From Rhizobium lentis (lineage in GTDB: Bacteria; Pseudomonadota; Alphaproteobacteria; Rhizobiales; Rhizobiaceae), in assembly GCF_014200175.1 (NCBI RefSeq), contig NZ_JACHBD010000001.1, positions 806,001 through 870,000 on the forward strand: a stretch of 64,000 nt of DNA. The letters are read 5' to 3'. The translations under genes were made by a program, and so were the position numbers. The notes below the pieces were generated by a model that did no database searches, had not been told where the DNA came from, and worked only from the letters and a program-made list of their open reading frames with translations. This document shows positions 1-8,687 of this stretch, piece after piece; within the stretch, counting starts at the first letter, position 1, and every line of letters starts with the position of its first letter.

Positions 1-351
1 CCAGCAGAACAGCGCGATCGTCAGGCTAACGGCTGGCAGAGCGAGCCGCTGGCGGCGCACCAGGATTTCCGAAAGGACGATGGTCGCGGGAAGCACAGCA
101 TAAAGTGCCGAAAGCCCCCAGAGGCCGCCGAGCCCCACGACGACGCCGATGGTGATCAGCACGTCGTGAAACCCGCGCACGAAGCGCGGCGTCTCCGTGT
201 CCGACCAGGCCAGCCCATCGGAGGCTGACGGCTGCGGCTCGACAACCGCCACGCCGCGCGCAGTCAGAAAAGGCAGAAGCCGCCCGCCCGCCTCCTGTGA
301 AATCAGCCCCTGGCGCGCCGCCTCGTCGAGTATCGACTTCAGTTCCGTCAT
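1..351 (-). CDS. Membrane protein of unknown function (5' part only)
   Basis: An open frame reads leftwards from ATG 351 off the left edge, so only the first 117 residues are seen. It begins MTELKSILDEAARQGL, has a soluble N-terminal part of about 60 residues, then two hydrophobic stretches (around residues 63-90 and 100-117), which suggests a multi-pass inner-membrane protein. I do not recognise the family. The start follows the dispersed repeat at 406-520, which therefore lies in its upstream region. Codon use looks coding throughout and there is no stop in the frame. Confidence 0.6.
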   Translation of the reverse strand, partial: MTELKSILDEAARQGLISQEAGGRLLPFLTARGVAVVEPQPSASDGLAWSDTETPRFVRGFHDVLITIGVVVGLGGLWGLSALYAVLPATIVLSEILVRRQRLALPAVSLTIALFCW

Positions 352-405
352 GCCGGTTTATCTCCCCGGAATCATTGAGCCCGCGCGGATGCTATTGTAA
401 GCATT

Positions 406-520
406 AGAGCATGATGCCGAAAAGTGTGAGCGGTTTTCGGGCGACATCATGCTCTAACTCTTTAATGTAGAACAGGATTCAGATTTTTAGGGCCGATTCG
501 GCCTAAAATCATCCTGTTCT
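406..520. repeat. RIME-like intergenic palindromic repeat, family 1, copy 1
   Basis: Two adjacent palindromes: one opens with AGAGCATGATG and closes with CATCATGCTCT, the second is bounded by AGAACAGGAT and ATCCTGTTCT. A second copy, nearly identical over its length, lies at 37818-37928. The layout of two large palindromes in about 110 bases matches what is known of Rhizobium-specific intergenic mosaic elements (RIME); the family assignment is from memory, the repetition within this window is seen directly. It separates the divergent genes starting at 351 and 547. Confidence 0.8.
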
Positions 521-546
521 AGGCGCTGCATATGACGGAGGAGCGA

Positions 547-1035
547 ATGTCGGCGGAAAAGCTTTCCTTCGAGGATTTTGAGCCCGGCCGCCGCTTTCCC
601 CTCGGCCCGAAGCTGGTGAGCGCCGGGGAGATCATCGAATTCGCCAGCGAATTCGATCCGCAGCCGATGCATCTCGACGAGGCTGCTGGCCGCGCCAGCA
701 TTCTCGGCGGTCTCGCCGCCTCCGGCTGGCATACGTCCGCGATGCTGATGCGCATGATGGCCGACAGCTACATCCTGAACGCACTCTGCGAGGGTGCGCC
801 CGGCATCGATCTGATGGAATGGCGAAAGCCGGTACTGGCCGGCGACACGCTGCAGGGCCACTCGACGGTGCTTGAAGCCCGGCCGATGCGCTCGCGGCCC
901 GGCATCGGCATTGCCAAGTTCCGCCACGAAGTGGAAAATCAGCGCGGCGAACTTGTTTGTCTCTCGGAAAACTCGGTCATGATCCGCATGCGCCCTGCCC
1001 CAGGCATCAGCATGAGCCCGGAGATTACAGCATGA
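547..1035 (+). CDS. MaoC-like hot-dog dehydratase/hydratase, first of a pair
   Basis: A 162-residue single hot-dog domain protein. It carries the hydratase-type motif with Asp and His (FDPQPMHLD) and a following GGLAASGWHT, as in MaoC/(R)-specific enoyl-CoA hydratases, so it probably acts on acyl-CoA or a similar thioester in the cytoplasm; substrate unknown. ATG 547 is chosen over the in-frame ATG 532 because GGAGG at 537-541 sits five bases before it. The next gene overlaps its stop by four bases and is a paralogue with the same motif, so the two may form a heterodimer. Family call is firm, exact reaction is not. Confidence 0.8.
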   Translation: MSAEKLSFEDFEPGRRFPLGPKLVSAGEIIEFASEFDPQPMHLDEAAGRASILGGLAASGWHTSAMLMRMMADSYILNALCEGAPGIDLMEWRKPVLAGDTLQGHSTVLEARPMRSRPGIGIAKFRHEVENQRGELVCLSENSVMIRMRPAPGISMSPEITA

Positions 1036-1499
1036 GAATGTCCGAACTTTACGCCGTCGGCGAAAAGGCCGTGATCGGCAGCTACGTCTTCACCGAGGAA
1101 AACATCATCCACTTCGCGACGCGCTACGATCCGCAGCGTTTTCACGTCGACAAGGAAGCCGCCAAGGAAACCCTGTTCGGTGGTCTTTGCGCCTCGGGCT
1201 GGCACACCACCGCCGCCTGGATGCGCACCTTCCTCGCCTTCTGGAAACGTCAGAGCGTCGCCCTCGCGCAGAGAGGACTGGCGGCACCGAACCTCGGCCC
1301 TTCGCCGGGTTTCCAGAAACTGCAGTGGCTGCGGCCGATCTTCCCAGGCGACGTCGTGACGTACTCCGTTGCCCTCCTCTCCAGCCGGCCGCTCGCGTCG
1401 CGGCCGGGCTGGCACCTCAACACCATCCTTTGCGAAGGCGTCAATCAAAACGGCGATCCCGTCATGCGCTTCGAAAGCGGCGTCCTCGAATACGACTGA
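1032..1499 (+). CDS. MaoC-like hot-dog dehydratase/hydratase, second of a pair
   Basis: A 155-residue paralogue of the preceding protein, with YDPQRFHVD and GGLCASGWHT at the matching places, so the Asp/His pair is kept in both partners. The start ATG 1032 overlaps the upstream stop as ATGA, which points to translational coupling. MaoC proteins work as dimers, and two-gene sets that build heterodimers are known; that is the likely arrangement here. An upstream in-frame extension to 957 would lie wholly inside the first gene and is rejected. Confidence 0.8.
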   Translation: MRMSELYAVGEKAVIGSYVFTEENIIHFATRYDPQRFHVDKEAAKETLFGGLCASGWHTTAAWMRTFLAFWKRQSVALAQRGLAAPNLGPSPGFQKLQWLRPIFPGDVVTYSVALLSSRPLASRPGWHLNTILCEGVNQNGDPVMRFESGVLEYD

Positions 1500-1522
1500 G
1501 GCCGCCAGCAACGAGGGCGGGC

Positions 1523-2065
1523 TCAGTGTCCGGAAAATTCGACCAGCGTGTGCACGCTGACGCCGAGTTCTTCCAGCTTCCGGCGGCCGCCGAGGTCGGG
1601 CAGATCGATGACGAAGCAGGCGCCGACCACCTCCGCGCCGATCTGACGCAGCAACTTCGTAGCCCCGACAGCCGTGCCGCCGGTGGCGATCAGATCGTCG
1701 ACCAGGATCACTTTCTCGCCGGGCTCGATCGCATCGCGATGCATCTCCATCTCGTCCACGCCATATTCCAGGCTGTAGGCGATGCGAACAGTGTCATGCG
1801 GCAGCTTGCCCTTCTTCCGGATCGGCACGAAGCCCGAGGAAAGCTGATGCGCCACCGCGCCGCCGAGAATAAAACCGCGCGCCTCCATGCCGGCAATCTT
1901 GTCGATCTTCGTTCCCGCATAGGGCTGCACGAGTTCATCGACCGCCCTGCGGAAGGCGCGGGGATTGCCGAGCAGCGTGGTGATGTCACGGAAAATGATT
2001 CCGGGCTTCGGATAGTCTGGGATGGAACGGATGCTGGCTGCGAGCTCCGACGTCGTATTGTCCAT
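1523..2065 (-). CDS. apt: Adenine phosphoribosyltransferase
   Basis: A 180-residue type I phosphoribosyltransferase that makes AMP from adenine and PRPP (purine salvage, cytoplasm). The PRPP-binding signature [14 protein letters not shown] lies near residues 120-133, preceded by the Apt-typical FRDITTLL and [10 protein letters not shown] segments. Length is normal. Start ATG 2065 (MDNTTSEL) is chosen by alignment to the family; the frame stays open upstream but that part runs through a dispersed repeat. The gene stands alone, downstream of the petABC terminator, so it needs its own promoter. An adenine deaminase gene at 61684-63381 is another adenine-using enzyme in the same window. Confidence 0.95.
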   Translation of the reverse strand: MDNTTSELAASIRSIPDYPKPGIIFRDITTLLGNPRAFRRAVDELVQPYAGTKIDKIAGMEARGFILGGAVAHQLSSGFVPIRKKGKLPHDTVRIAYSLEYGVDEMEMHRDAIEPGEKVILVDDLIATGGTAVGATKLLRQIGAEVVGACFVIDLPDLGGRRKLEELGVSVHTLVEFSGH

Positions 2066-2106
2066 GGAAAGTCCATATCTGCGAGGGCATGAAACGGCCC
2101 GCACCC

Positions 2107-2203
2107 TACTGCATAATTCCTCAAATCGAAATCGATTTAGGGATAAAATTATCCGGCAGTTCAAGGCGCTACGGCGCCCTTGCGCGTCAGAAAAGACGCG
2201 CGT
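2107..2203. repeat. Intergenic palindromic repeat, family 2, copy 1
   Basis: About 97 bases beginning TACTGCATAATTCC, with an imperfect palindrome around TCAAATCG/CGATTTAG, then a GCGCTACGGCGCC segment and a closing GCGCGTC...GACGCGC hairpin. A second copy lies inverted at 51106-51197 with the same order of blocks. It sits between apt and the end of petC, in the apt upstream region. Similar elements are common in rhizobial genomes as far as I recall. Confidence 0.75.
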
Positions 2204-2281
2204 CGCTGCAGTGCATGACCTGGGCGTGCAAGCGGCTTTCGGAGACGATCCGTCGGCCGGGCCGATGGAATCGCCGGCCAC

Positions 2282-2308
2282 AAAAAAGGCGGCCCGTGGG
2301 CCGCCTTT
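2282..2308 (-). terminator. Rho-independent terminator of petABC
   Basis: Perfect stem of AAAGGCGGCCC and GGGCCGCCTTT with a two-base loop. Read leftwards it is followed by a run of T, 20 bases after the petC stop. Confidence 0.85.
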
Positions 2309-2328
2309 CGAATTCAGACAAGGAGCGC

Positions 2329-3213
2329 TCAATGCTCCTTGTTGGCGTAGACCGAGCGCTTCGTCAGGTAGATCAGCACCGTGAAGATCGCCAGGAAGAT
2401 CATCACCATGAAGCCGGTGCGCTTACGCTCCTCCAGATGCGGCTCTGCGGCCCACATCAGGAAAGCGGAAACGTCCTTGGCATACTGGTCGACGGTCGCC
2501 GGCGCGCCGTCGTCATAAGTGACCTGGCCGTCGGAGAGCGGCTTCGGCATGGCGAGAACGGCGGCAGCATGGAAATACGGGTTATAATGCGCGCCCTGCG
2601 CCACTGCGAAGCCGGCCGGCGGCTCTTCATAGCCGGTCAGAAGCGAATAGATGTAATCCGGGCCGCTTTCCTGATACTGCGTGAAGATGTCGAAGACGAA
2701 TTGCGGGAAGCCGCGCTCGACTTCGCGGGCCTTGGCGATCAGCGAAAAGTCAGGCGGAGCCGCACCGTTGTTGGAAGCGGCCGCGGCTTCAGCATTGGCG
2801 AAGGGCGACGGGAAATGATCCGAAGGCACGGCCTTGCGGCTAAACATTTCCCCGGCCGAGTCCGGACCGTCCTGAACTTCGTAATTCGCCGCGAAAGCCT
2901 TCACCTGTGCCTCGGAATAACCAAGCTCGTCGAGCATGCGGAAAGGCACCAGGCTCATCGAATGGCAGGCCGAACAGACTTCGGTGTAGACCTTGAGGCC
3001 GCGCTGGAGCTGAGCCTTGTCGTAATGACCGAACGGGCCGGCAAAGGTCCATTCCTGCTCCTTCGGCTCCTTCAGCGGATAGTGCGGCGTCGCACCTTCC
3101 TCGTGATGGGCGGGGGCGGCGCCATTCGCAGGAGCCGCTTCCTCAGCGAAAGCGGCGCTGCCGAGCAGGGCGGCGACGGCGAGCGGCAGAATGCTTGCAA
3201 CAAGCGTTTTCAT
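2329..3213 (-). CDS. petC: Cytochrome c1 precursor of the bc1 complex
   Basis: A 294-residue precursor. A signal peptide covers about the first 22 residues (cleavage near AAFAEE), the haem c site CSACH is at residues 80-84, a likely axial Met lies in AMPKPL near residue 213, and a C-terminal membrane anchor ([16 protein letters not shown]) is followed by a basic tail. It carries electrons from the Rieske protein to soluble or membrane cytochrome c. ATG 3213 starts the signal peptide; 15 upstream codons in frame are ignored. Last gene of petABC, 25 bases after petB. It is a separate gene, not the fused b-c1 polyprotein known in Bradyrhizobium. Confidence 0.95.
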   Translation of the reverse strand: MKTLVASILPLAVAALLGSAAFAEEAAPANGAAPAHHEEGATPHYPLKEPKEQEWTFAGPFGHYDKAQLQRGLKVYTEVCSACHSMSLVPFRMLDELGYSEAQVKAFAANYEVQDGPDSAGEMFSRKAVPSDHFPSPFANAEAAAASNNGAAPPDFSLIAKAREVERGFPQFVFDIFTQYQESGPDYIYSLLTGYEEPPAGFAVAQGAHYNPYFHAAAVLAMPKPLSDGQVTYDDGAPATVDQYAKDVSAFLMWAAEPHLEERKRTGFMVMIFLAIFTVLIYLTKRSVYANKEH

Positions 3214-3238
3214 GGTTCTATTCCCTTCCGTCGCTCGC

Positions 3239-4519
3239 TTAGGCATTGGCCGCCGCACCGGCAGCAGCAGTCTTGTTGCGCTTTTCGAGCACCGCTTCGG
3301 TGATCGAGTTCGGAATGCGGCGCGGTGTTTCGACCAGGCCGAGAACCGGCATTGCGACTAAGAAGAATGCGAAATAGAGAAGCGTGCAGATCTGCGAAAC
3401 GATCACGTAGCTGCCCTCCGCCGGCTGTGAGCCGAGCCAGCCGAGGATGATCGCGTTAATCACGAACAGCCAGAAGAACAGCTTGTACCAGGGGCGGTAG
3501 ACCGCCGAGCGAACTTTCGACGTATCGAGCCAGGGCAGGAAGAACAGCACGATGATCGCGCCGAACATCACGAGAACGCCGCCGAGCTTGGAGTCGATCG
3601 GGCCGATGTTGAAGGTGATCGAACGCAGCATCGCGTAGAACGGCAGGAAGTACCATTCCGGAACGATGTGAGCCGGCGTCTTCAACGGGTCGGCCGGGAT
3701 GTAGTTGTCGGCGTGGCCGAGGAAGTTCGGCATGTAGAAGACGAAATAGGCATAGACCAGCAGGAAGACCGAAACGCCGAGCGCATCCTTCATCGTCGCA
3801 TAGGGCGTGAAGCGCACGGTATCGGTCTTGGTCTTGACCTCGACACCCGTCGGGTTCGTCTGGCCGGTGACGTGCAGCGCCCAGATGTGCAGGACGACGA
3901 CGCCGGCGATCATGAAGGGCAGCAGGTAGTGCAGCGAGAAGAAGCGGTTCAGCGTCGGCTGTTCGACGGCAAAGCCGCCGAGCAGGAACTGCTGGAGCGA
4001 TTCACCGATCATCGGGAAGGCCGAGAAGAAGCCGGTGATGACGGTCGCGCCCCAGAAGGACATCTGGCCCCAAGGCAGGACGTAGCCCATGAAGCCGGTC
4101 GCCATCATCAGCAGGTAGATGACCACGCCGAGGATCCAGAGGATTTCGCGCGGCGCCTTGTAGGAACCGTAATAGAGGCCGCGGGCGATATGCAGGTAGA
4201 CGGCGACGAAGAAGAAGGATGCGCCGTTGGCATGCAGGTAGCGCAACAGCCAGCCGTGGTTGACGTCGCGCATGATCTTTTCAACGGAATTGAAGGCGAT
4301 CGCGGTGTCGGCGGTGTAATGCATGGCGAGCACGATGCCCGTCAGGATCTGCACGACCAGCATGACGGAGAGCATGGCGCCGAACGTGTAGGCATAGTTC
4401 AGGTTTCTCGGAACCGGATATGCCACGAAGCTGTCATAGACCATGCGCGGCAGCGGCAGGCGCGCATCGACCCATTTTTCGAAGCCGGTTGATGGTTCGT
4501 AGCTGGAATGGCCACTCAT
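3239..4519 (-). CDS. petB: Cytochrome b of the bc1 complex
   Basis: A 426-residue integral membrane protein with about eight helices. Haem-ligand histidines are seen at residues 96 and 110 ([10 protein letters not shown]...YLHIARG) and in the later helix [13 protein letters not shown]; the quinol-site PEWY motif is present in [13 protein letters not shown]. It oxidises ubiquinol and passes electrons to the Rieske centre and across the membrane. It lies between petA (14 bases upstream) and petC, the usual order. Length fits bacterial cytochrome b with a C-terminal extension. Confidence 0.96.
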   Translation of the reverse strand: MSGHSSYEPSTGFEKWVDARLPLPRMVYDSFVAYPVPRNLNYAYTFGAMLSVMLVVQILTGIVLAMHYTADTAIAFNSVEKIMRDVNHGWLLRYLHANGASFFFVAVYLHIARGLYYGSYKAPREILWILGVVIYLLMMATGFMGYVLPWGQMSFWGATVITGFFSAFPMIGESLQQFLLGGFAVEQPTLNRFFSLHYLLPFMIAGVVVLHIWALHVTGQTNPTGVEVKTKTDTVRFTPYATMKDALGVSVFLLVYAYFVFYMPNFLGHADNYIPADPLKTPAHIVPEWYFLPFYAMLRSITFNIGPIDSKLGGVLVMFGAIIVLFFLPWLDTSKVRSAVYRPWYKLFFWLFVINAIILGWLGSQPAEGSYVIVSQICTLLYFAFFLVAMPVLGLVETPRRIPNSITEAVLEKRNKTAAAGAAANA

Positions 4520-4533
4520 GAATCAGTCTCCCC

Positions 4534-5112
4534 TCAACCGATCTTGATTTTGGTATCGGACACAAATGAAAAGGTCGGAATCGCCAGGTTCTCGGGCGCA
4601 GGACCCTTCCGGATGCGGCCGGCCGTATCGTAGACCGAGCCATGGCAGGGACAGAACCAACCATTGTATTCGCCGGCCTGGCCGAGCGGAACGCAACCGA
4701 GATGGGTGCAGGTGCCGATCATCACGATCCAGTTTTCCTTGTCCTTGCCCCCGGAGCGGTCGACGCCTGTTGCCTGAGCGTCGGCAGGAAGGTTTGCGTT
4801 GCGGGCCACCGGATCCTTGAGATCCCCGAGCGGAACATCGGCTGCGGCTTTCACCTCTTCCGGCGTGCGGTTGCGGATGAAGATCGGCTTGCCGCGCCAT
4901 TTTACCGTCAAAGACATGCCGGGCTCGAGGCTTGCGACATCGACTTCGATGGAAGCCAGCGCCAGCGTCGAGGCGTCCGGGCGCATCTGATCGATGAACG
5001 GCCACGCAACCGCAGCGGCGCCGACAGCGCCAGCCATACCGGTGGTGAGATAAAGGAAATCACGGCGAGTGGGCTCTGTCGAAGCCCCGCTTGTCGTTTC
5101 GTGTTCGCTCAC
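4534..5112 (-). CDS. petA: Ubiquinol-cytochrome c reductase Rieske iron-sulfur subunit
   Basis: A 192-residue protein. The twin-arginine motif TRRDFLYL at residues 15-22 is followed by a hydrophobic anchor, so it is exported folded by Tat and stays membrane bound. The 2Fe-2S ligands are in CTHLGC and CPCHGS. First gene of petABC; its upstream region is shared with the divergent gene at 5400. In many alphaproteobacteria trmL is next to petA, but here trmL is about 5.8 kb away with an exporter cluster in between. Confidence 0.96.
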   Translation of the reverse strand: MSEHETTSGASTEPTRRDFLYLTTGMAGAVGAAAVAWPFIDQMRPDASTLALASIEVDVASLEPGMSLTVKWRGKPIFIRNRTPEEVKAAADVPLGDLKDPVARNANLPADAQATGVDRSGGKDKENWIVMIGTCTHLGCVPLGQAGEYNGWFCPCHGSVYDTAGRIRKGPAPENLAIPTFSFVSDTKIKIG

Positions 5113-5399
5113 GGCTTAACCATCCTCTGCGCAATTATCGCGGAATTCCGCCCTGCCCCCTCTACCAACGAATCCCTCTGGACACAATTCGGCCATAGAT
5201 TCCCCGGCAATCCGGCGCGTTCTAAGCTTGATCGCAAATTATGTCCAGCCTTGACAAGGGGATGAGGGCACAATGTCGCGGGAAATTTCGGATGAATTTT
5301 TTAAGTCAAATACAGAGCTTGCCGGCATGCTGCATTGCAACAAAAAAGCCGCCGTGATAGGCGCAGTCGCAATCACGCCAGCGAGCCGGACCGAAGCGG

Positions 5400-6332
5400 A
5401 TGAGAGACACGATTTTTTGCGTATTCAGCGTCCTCACGACCCTGGTGCTCGCCATCGTCTCATTGCGATATGTCACCGATTTTTATCTGCTTTCCTTCTT
5501 TTTCAGCTTCCAGCTCCATCTGGCAGCGGCCGCGGCGCTCGCCTCCCTCGCGGCCTTGTTTGTCAAGCGCCATTGGTACGGCCTGCTGACGCTCGGCACA
5601 TCGCTGGCTCTTGCCGTCCATGGCATCGTGATGACCCGCGAATTTGCTCAGCCCGCCGTCGATGATAACCGCCCGGTTCTTTTCCGGCTGATGTCCTTCA
5701 ATATCGAAAACGATAATTTCGCAAACGGTGCCGCGATCGCCGACATGGCGATTGCCTCAGGCGCCGACGTCATCAACATCCTGGAGGCCGAGCCGGTTCT
5801 GTCGGAACTGCCGCGGCTTCTGAAAACCTATCCCTATTATGTCGGCTGCGGCATCGGCATGCAGGAATGCGATACGCTGGTCCTGTCGAAGCGCCCGCTC
5901 ATCGAGCCGCGCATCCGCAGTCTCGGCCTGCTGTGGCGCAACCGGCTGACGATCTCGACGGTCGATTTCGACGGCCACAAAGTCAATTTCCTGACCGCGC
6001 ATCTGACCAAACCCTATTACGACGAGTTCTACGGTCTGGAGCTCGAGGATCTCGCCGCGATCGCCCCCACTCTGCCGGGGCCGCTGGTGCTGGCGGGCGA
6101 TTTCAACTCCTCTATCCTGACGCCGGGCGTACAGGACCTTCTGCGCAAACAAGGCTTCGCCACCGTATCGGTGGAGCCCGCAACCTGGCCGATCGCAGCC
6201 AGCGCCTTCGGCATTCCGATCGACCACGTCTTCGCGAGGGCGCCCTTGCGGCTGAAATCGGTCCGCCGCATCGCCGACAGCTACGGGTCAAACCATTTTG
6301 GCCTCATGGCGGAATTCACCATCGACCCCTGA
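5400..6332 (+). CDS. Membrane-anchored endonuclease/exonuclease/phosphatase family protein
   Basis: 310 residues. The first 80 form about three membrane segments; the rest is an EEP-fold catalytic domain with the family motifs in order: LMSFNIEND (about 98-106), NILEAEP, LTAHLTKP, AGDFNSS, IPIDHVF and SNHFGLMAEF. These include the metal-binding Asn/Glu and the catalytic Asp and His. The domain probably hydrolyses a phosphodiester or phosphomonoester; whether it faces the periplasm or cytoplasm cannot be told here. Its 3' end overlaps the convergent ABC exporter gene by 45 bases. Start ATG 5400 has only a weak ribosome site. Confidence 0.8.
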   Translation: MRDTIFCVFSVLTTLVLAIVSLRYVTDFYLLSFFFSFQLHLAAAAALASLAALFVKRHWYGLLTLGTSLALAVHGIVMTREFAQPAVDDNRPVLFRLMSFNIENDNFANGAAIADMAIASGADVINILEAEPVLSELPRLLKTYPYYVGCGIGMQECDTLVLSKRPLIEPRIRSLGLLWRNRLTISTVDFDGHKVNFLTAHLTKPYYDEFYGLELEDLAAIAPTLPGPLVLAGDFNSSILTPGVQDLLRKQGFATVSVEPATWPIAASAFGIPIDHVFARAPLRLKSVRRIADSYGSNHFGLMAEFTIDP

Positions 6333-8201
6333 GCCGAGATCCTCGTCCGCCGCAAGGAATCCGCCGGACTGGCGCGCCCAGAGTTCGGCATAGAGCCCGC
6401 CCTGGCGAAGCAGCTCGTCGTGACTACCCTCCTCGATGATTCGGCCGAGATCGACGACGATCAGCCGGTCGAGCGCAGCAATCGTCGACAGCCGGTGGGC
6501 GATCGCAAGCACGGTCTTGCCCTCCATGATCCGATGGAGATTGGACTGGATCGCTTCCTCCACTTCCGAATCGAGCGCCGACGTCGCTTCGTCGAGAACC
6601 AGGATCGGAGCGTCCTTCAGCATCACCCGGGCAATGGCAATGCGCTGCCGCTGGCCGCCCGACAATTTGACGCCGCGTTCGCCGACATGCGCGTCGAAGC
6701 CTCTGCGGCCCTGCTGATCCTGCAGACGGGTGATGAAGTCGATGGCTTCGGCGCGCCGGGCCGCCTCGACCACCCGCTCCTCGCCGGCATCCGGCCGGCC
6801 GAACAGGATATTGTCGCGCACCGAACGGTGCAGCAGCGAAGTATCCTGGCTGACGACGCCGATCTGCACCCGGAGAGATTCCTGCGTCACGGCCGCTATA
6901 TCCTGGCCGTCGATGAGGATGCGGCCCTCCTCGAGGTCGTAGAGGCGCAGCAGCAGGTTCATCAGCGTCGATTTTCCAGCGCCCGAACGGCCGACGATCC
7001 CGACCTTCTCGCCGGGGTGGATGGTCAGGGAGAAATTGTCGACGACCGGCTCCTGCCCCTTGCCGTAACGGAAGGAAACATTGTCGAAGCGAATGCCCGG
7101 CCGGCGGATCACCAGGCTCTGCGCATCGGCGCGATCGACAAGCCCGAGAGGCTGGGAGATCAGCTCGGCGGCATTCTGGATGGTGCCCAGATTGCGCATG
7201 ATGCCGTTGAATTGCGTCATCAGCCGCCCGAGCAGGAAATTCAGCCGGAGCACCAGCGCCAGCGAGAACGCCACCGCGCCGGCGCTGACGAGGCCGCGCA
7301 GCCAGAGATCGACGCTCAAGCCCGCCATCGTCACGATCATCAGGCCGGAAAGCAACGCCATCGAGGCCCTGACGCCGGTGATGAATCGAGTGAAGCGCAG
7401 CACCGTATCCTGATAGATATCGAAGCCCTGGCGCATGTAGCGGTCGCTCTCTTCGTCGCGGGCGAACAGCTTCAGCGTCTGCATATTGCTATAGGTGTCG
7501 ACCATCCGGCCGTTCAACATCGATCCGGCTTCCGCCGTCTCGCGGGAATGATGTCGAATCCGCGGGACGAAGTGGCGGGCAAGCAGGCTGAAGGCGCCAA
7601 GCCAGAACAGCACGACGGCGGCAAGGGAAAAGTCCAGCCGAGCGACCAGCACCAGCGTCGTGACCGCATATATTCCGACAAACCAGACGCTTTCCATCAG
7701 CGAGGTGACGAGATCGCCGGTTGCCTGGCCGGCCGACCAGACCTTTGTGACGATGCGCCCGGAAAAATCGCTCTGAAAGAACGACAATGATTGCCTTGAG
7801 ACGTGGAGATAAGATTGCCAACGTGCTAGATTGTAGAAGCCCGGGGTGATCACCTGCTGATCGACGAGGGCAATCAGGAAGGCGACGACGAAGCGCACCA
7901 GCCCGATCAGGGCGAGCATGCCGAACAGTTCGCCGCCATGGGCCGCGAGAAGACCGCTCCAGCCGGCACCGGGTGTAATACTGGCGAGAATATCGACGAG
8001 GCGTCCGACGAACCAGAAAAGTGCGGCTTCGATTGCCGCCGATGCGCCGCCAAGTATGAGCATGGCGATGAACGGCATCCTCGTCTGGCCGATATAGAAC
8101 CAGATGAAGCCGAGCGTCGCCTGCGGCGGCTGAAGATTGGCGCGCGGGCGGAATGGATCGATCCAGGTCTCGAACACGCGGAAGATGGGTCGCAGAAACA
8201 T
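6288..8201 (-). CDS. ABC exporter, fused membrane and ATPase domains (1)
   Basis: 637 residues: about six membrane helices in the first 340 residues, then a nucleotide-binding domain with GRSGAGKST (Walker A), LSGGQRQRIAIAR (signature) and ILVLDEATSALDSE (Walker B) followed by the H-loop IAHRLST. Such half-transporters pair up and export lipids, peptides or drugs; nothing here names the substrate. The protein at 8688-10544 is a close paralogue in the same direction, so the two may form a heterodimer, although a terminator and a small opposite-strand gene lie between them. The last 45 bases are shared with the convergent gene ending at 6332. Confidence 0.9.
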   Translation of the reverse strand: MFLRPIFRVFETWIDPFRPRANLQPPQATLGFIWFYIGQTRMPFIAMLILGGASAAIEAALFWFVGRLVDILASITPGAGWSGLLAAHGGELFGMLALIGLVRFVVAFLIALVDQQVITPGFYNLARWQSYLHVSRQSLSFFQSDFSGRIVTKVWSAGQATGDLVTSLMESVWFVGIYAVTTLVLVARLDFSLAAVVLFWLGAFSLLARHFVPRIRHHSRETAEAGSMLNGRMVDTYSNMQTLKLFARDEESDRYMRQGFDIYQDTVLRFTRFITGVRASMALLSGLMIVTMAGLSVDLWLRGLVSAGAVAFSLALVLRLNFLLGRLMTQFNGIMRNLGTIQNAAELISQPLGLVDRADAQSLVIRRPGIRFDNVSFRYGKGQEPVVDNFSLTIHPGEKVGIVGRSGAGKSTLMNLLLRLYDLEEGRILIDGQDIAAVTQESLRVQIGVVSQDTSLLHRSVRDNILFGRPDAGEERVVEAARRAEAIDFITRLQDQQGRRGFDAHVGERGVKLSGGQRQRIAIARVMLKDAPILVLDEATSALDSEVEEAIQSNLHRIMEGKTVLAIAHRLSTIAALDRLIVVDLGRIIEEGSHDELLRQGGLYAELWARQSGGFLAADEDLGSGVDGEFRHEAKMV

Positions 8202-8362
8202 GCAAGCGATATAGGCGGAATGGGCAGAGCGGCAAAGGGAACGATGAGCGGTCGCAATCTTATATTTTTGTAATGATCGATAACATCGGCGGCATCGCCA
8301 CTAATTGCTCGCCAACCGGTCACAATCTGACGATAGGATCGGGCTTCAACGGAGGGAAAGCC

Positions 8363-8593
8363 ATGGAAACGATAATGCTCGATGCGCATATTCCTCTTCC
8401 GCTCGCGGCAAGGTTGGACGCCCTGGCCGCCGACCTAGCGCTGCCGCGCGACGTGATCGTCGCCGAGGCCATCACCGCCTGGCTCGACAGCGAGGAACGC
8501 CGCCGCATCGCCACGCTGCGCACGCTCGCGGCTGCCAACACCATCGTCGTCGTCGAACACGACCGGGTGATCGACTGGGCCGACAGCCTTTGA
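8363..8593 (+). CDS. Ribbon-helix-helix (CopG-like) protein
   Basis: 76 residues. IMLDAHIPLPLAARLDALAA gives the short beta strand and first helix, and RDVIVAEAITAWLDSEE the second helix of a ribbon-helix-helix DNA-binding fold. GGAGGG at 8351-8356 fixes ATG 8363. CopG-type proteins are often antitoxins with a toxin gene just downstream, but none follows; the gene is single and sits between the two ABC exporter genes on the other strand. It may repress itself or the exporters; that is a guess. Confidence 0.75.
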   Translation: METIMLDAHIPLPLAARLDALAADLALPRDVIVAEAITAWLDSEERRRIATLRTLAAANTIVVVEHDRVIDWADSL

Positions 8594-8651
8594 ACAGGGG
8601 AAACGGCGCCCTGTTCCCCCATTGGCAACTAGAAATCAGTTTAACAATTCA

Positions 8652-8686
8652 AAAGGCCCTCCCTGCTCTCCCAGGGGGGCCTTTTG
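8652..8686. terminator. Bidirectional terminator between the CopG-like gene and exporter 2
   Basis: Arms AAAAGGCCCTCC and GGGGGGCCTTTT (one wobble pair) around an 11-base loop. A/T runs flank both sides, so it can serve the rightward gene ending at 8593 and the leftward exporter gene ending at 8688. Confidence 0.75.
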
Positions 8687-8687
8687 A

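Noticed and set aside
8363..8593. Toxin-antitoxin system with the CopG-like gene as antitoxin
   Set aside because: No toxin-like gene follows or precedes it; a terminator lies directly behind.
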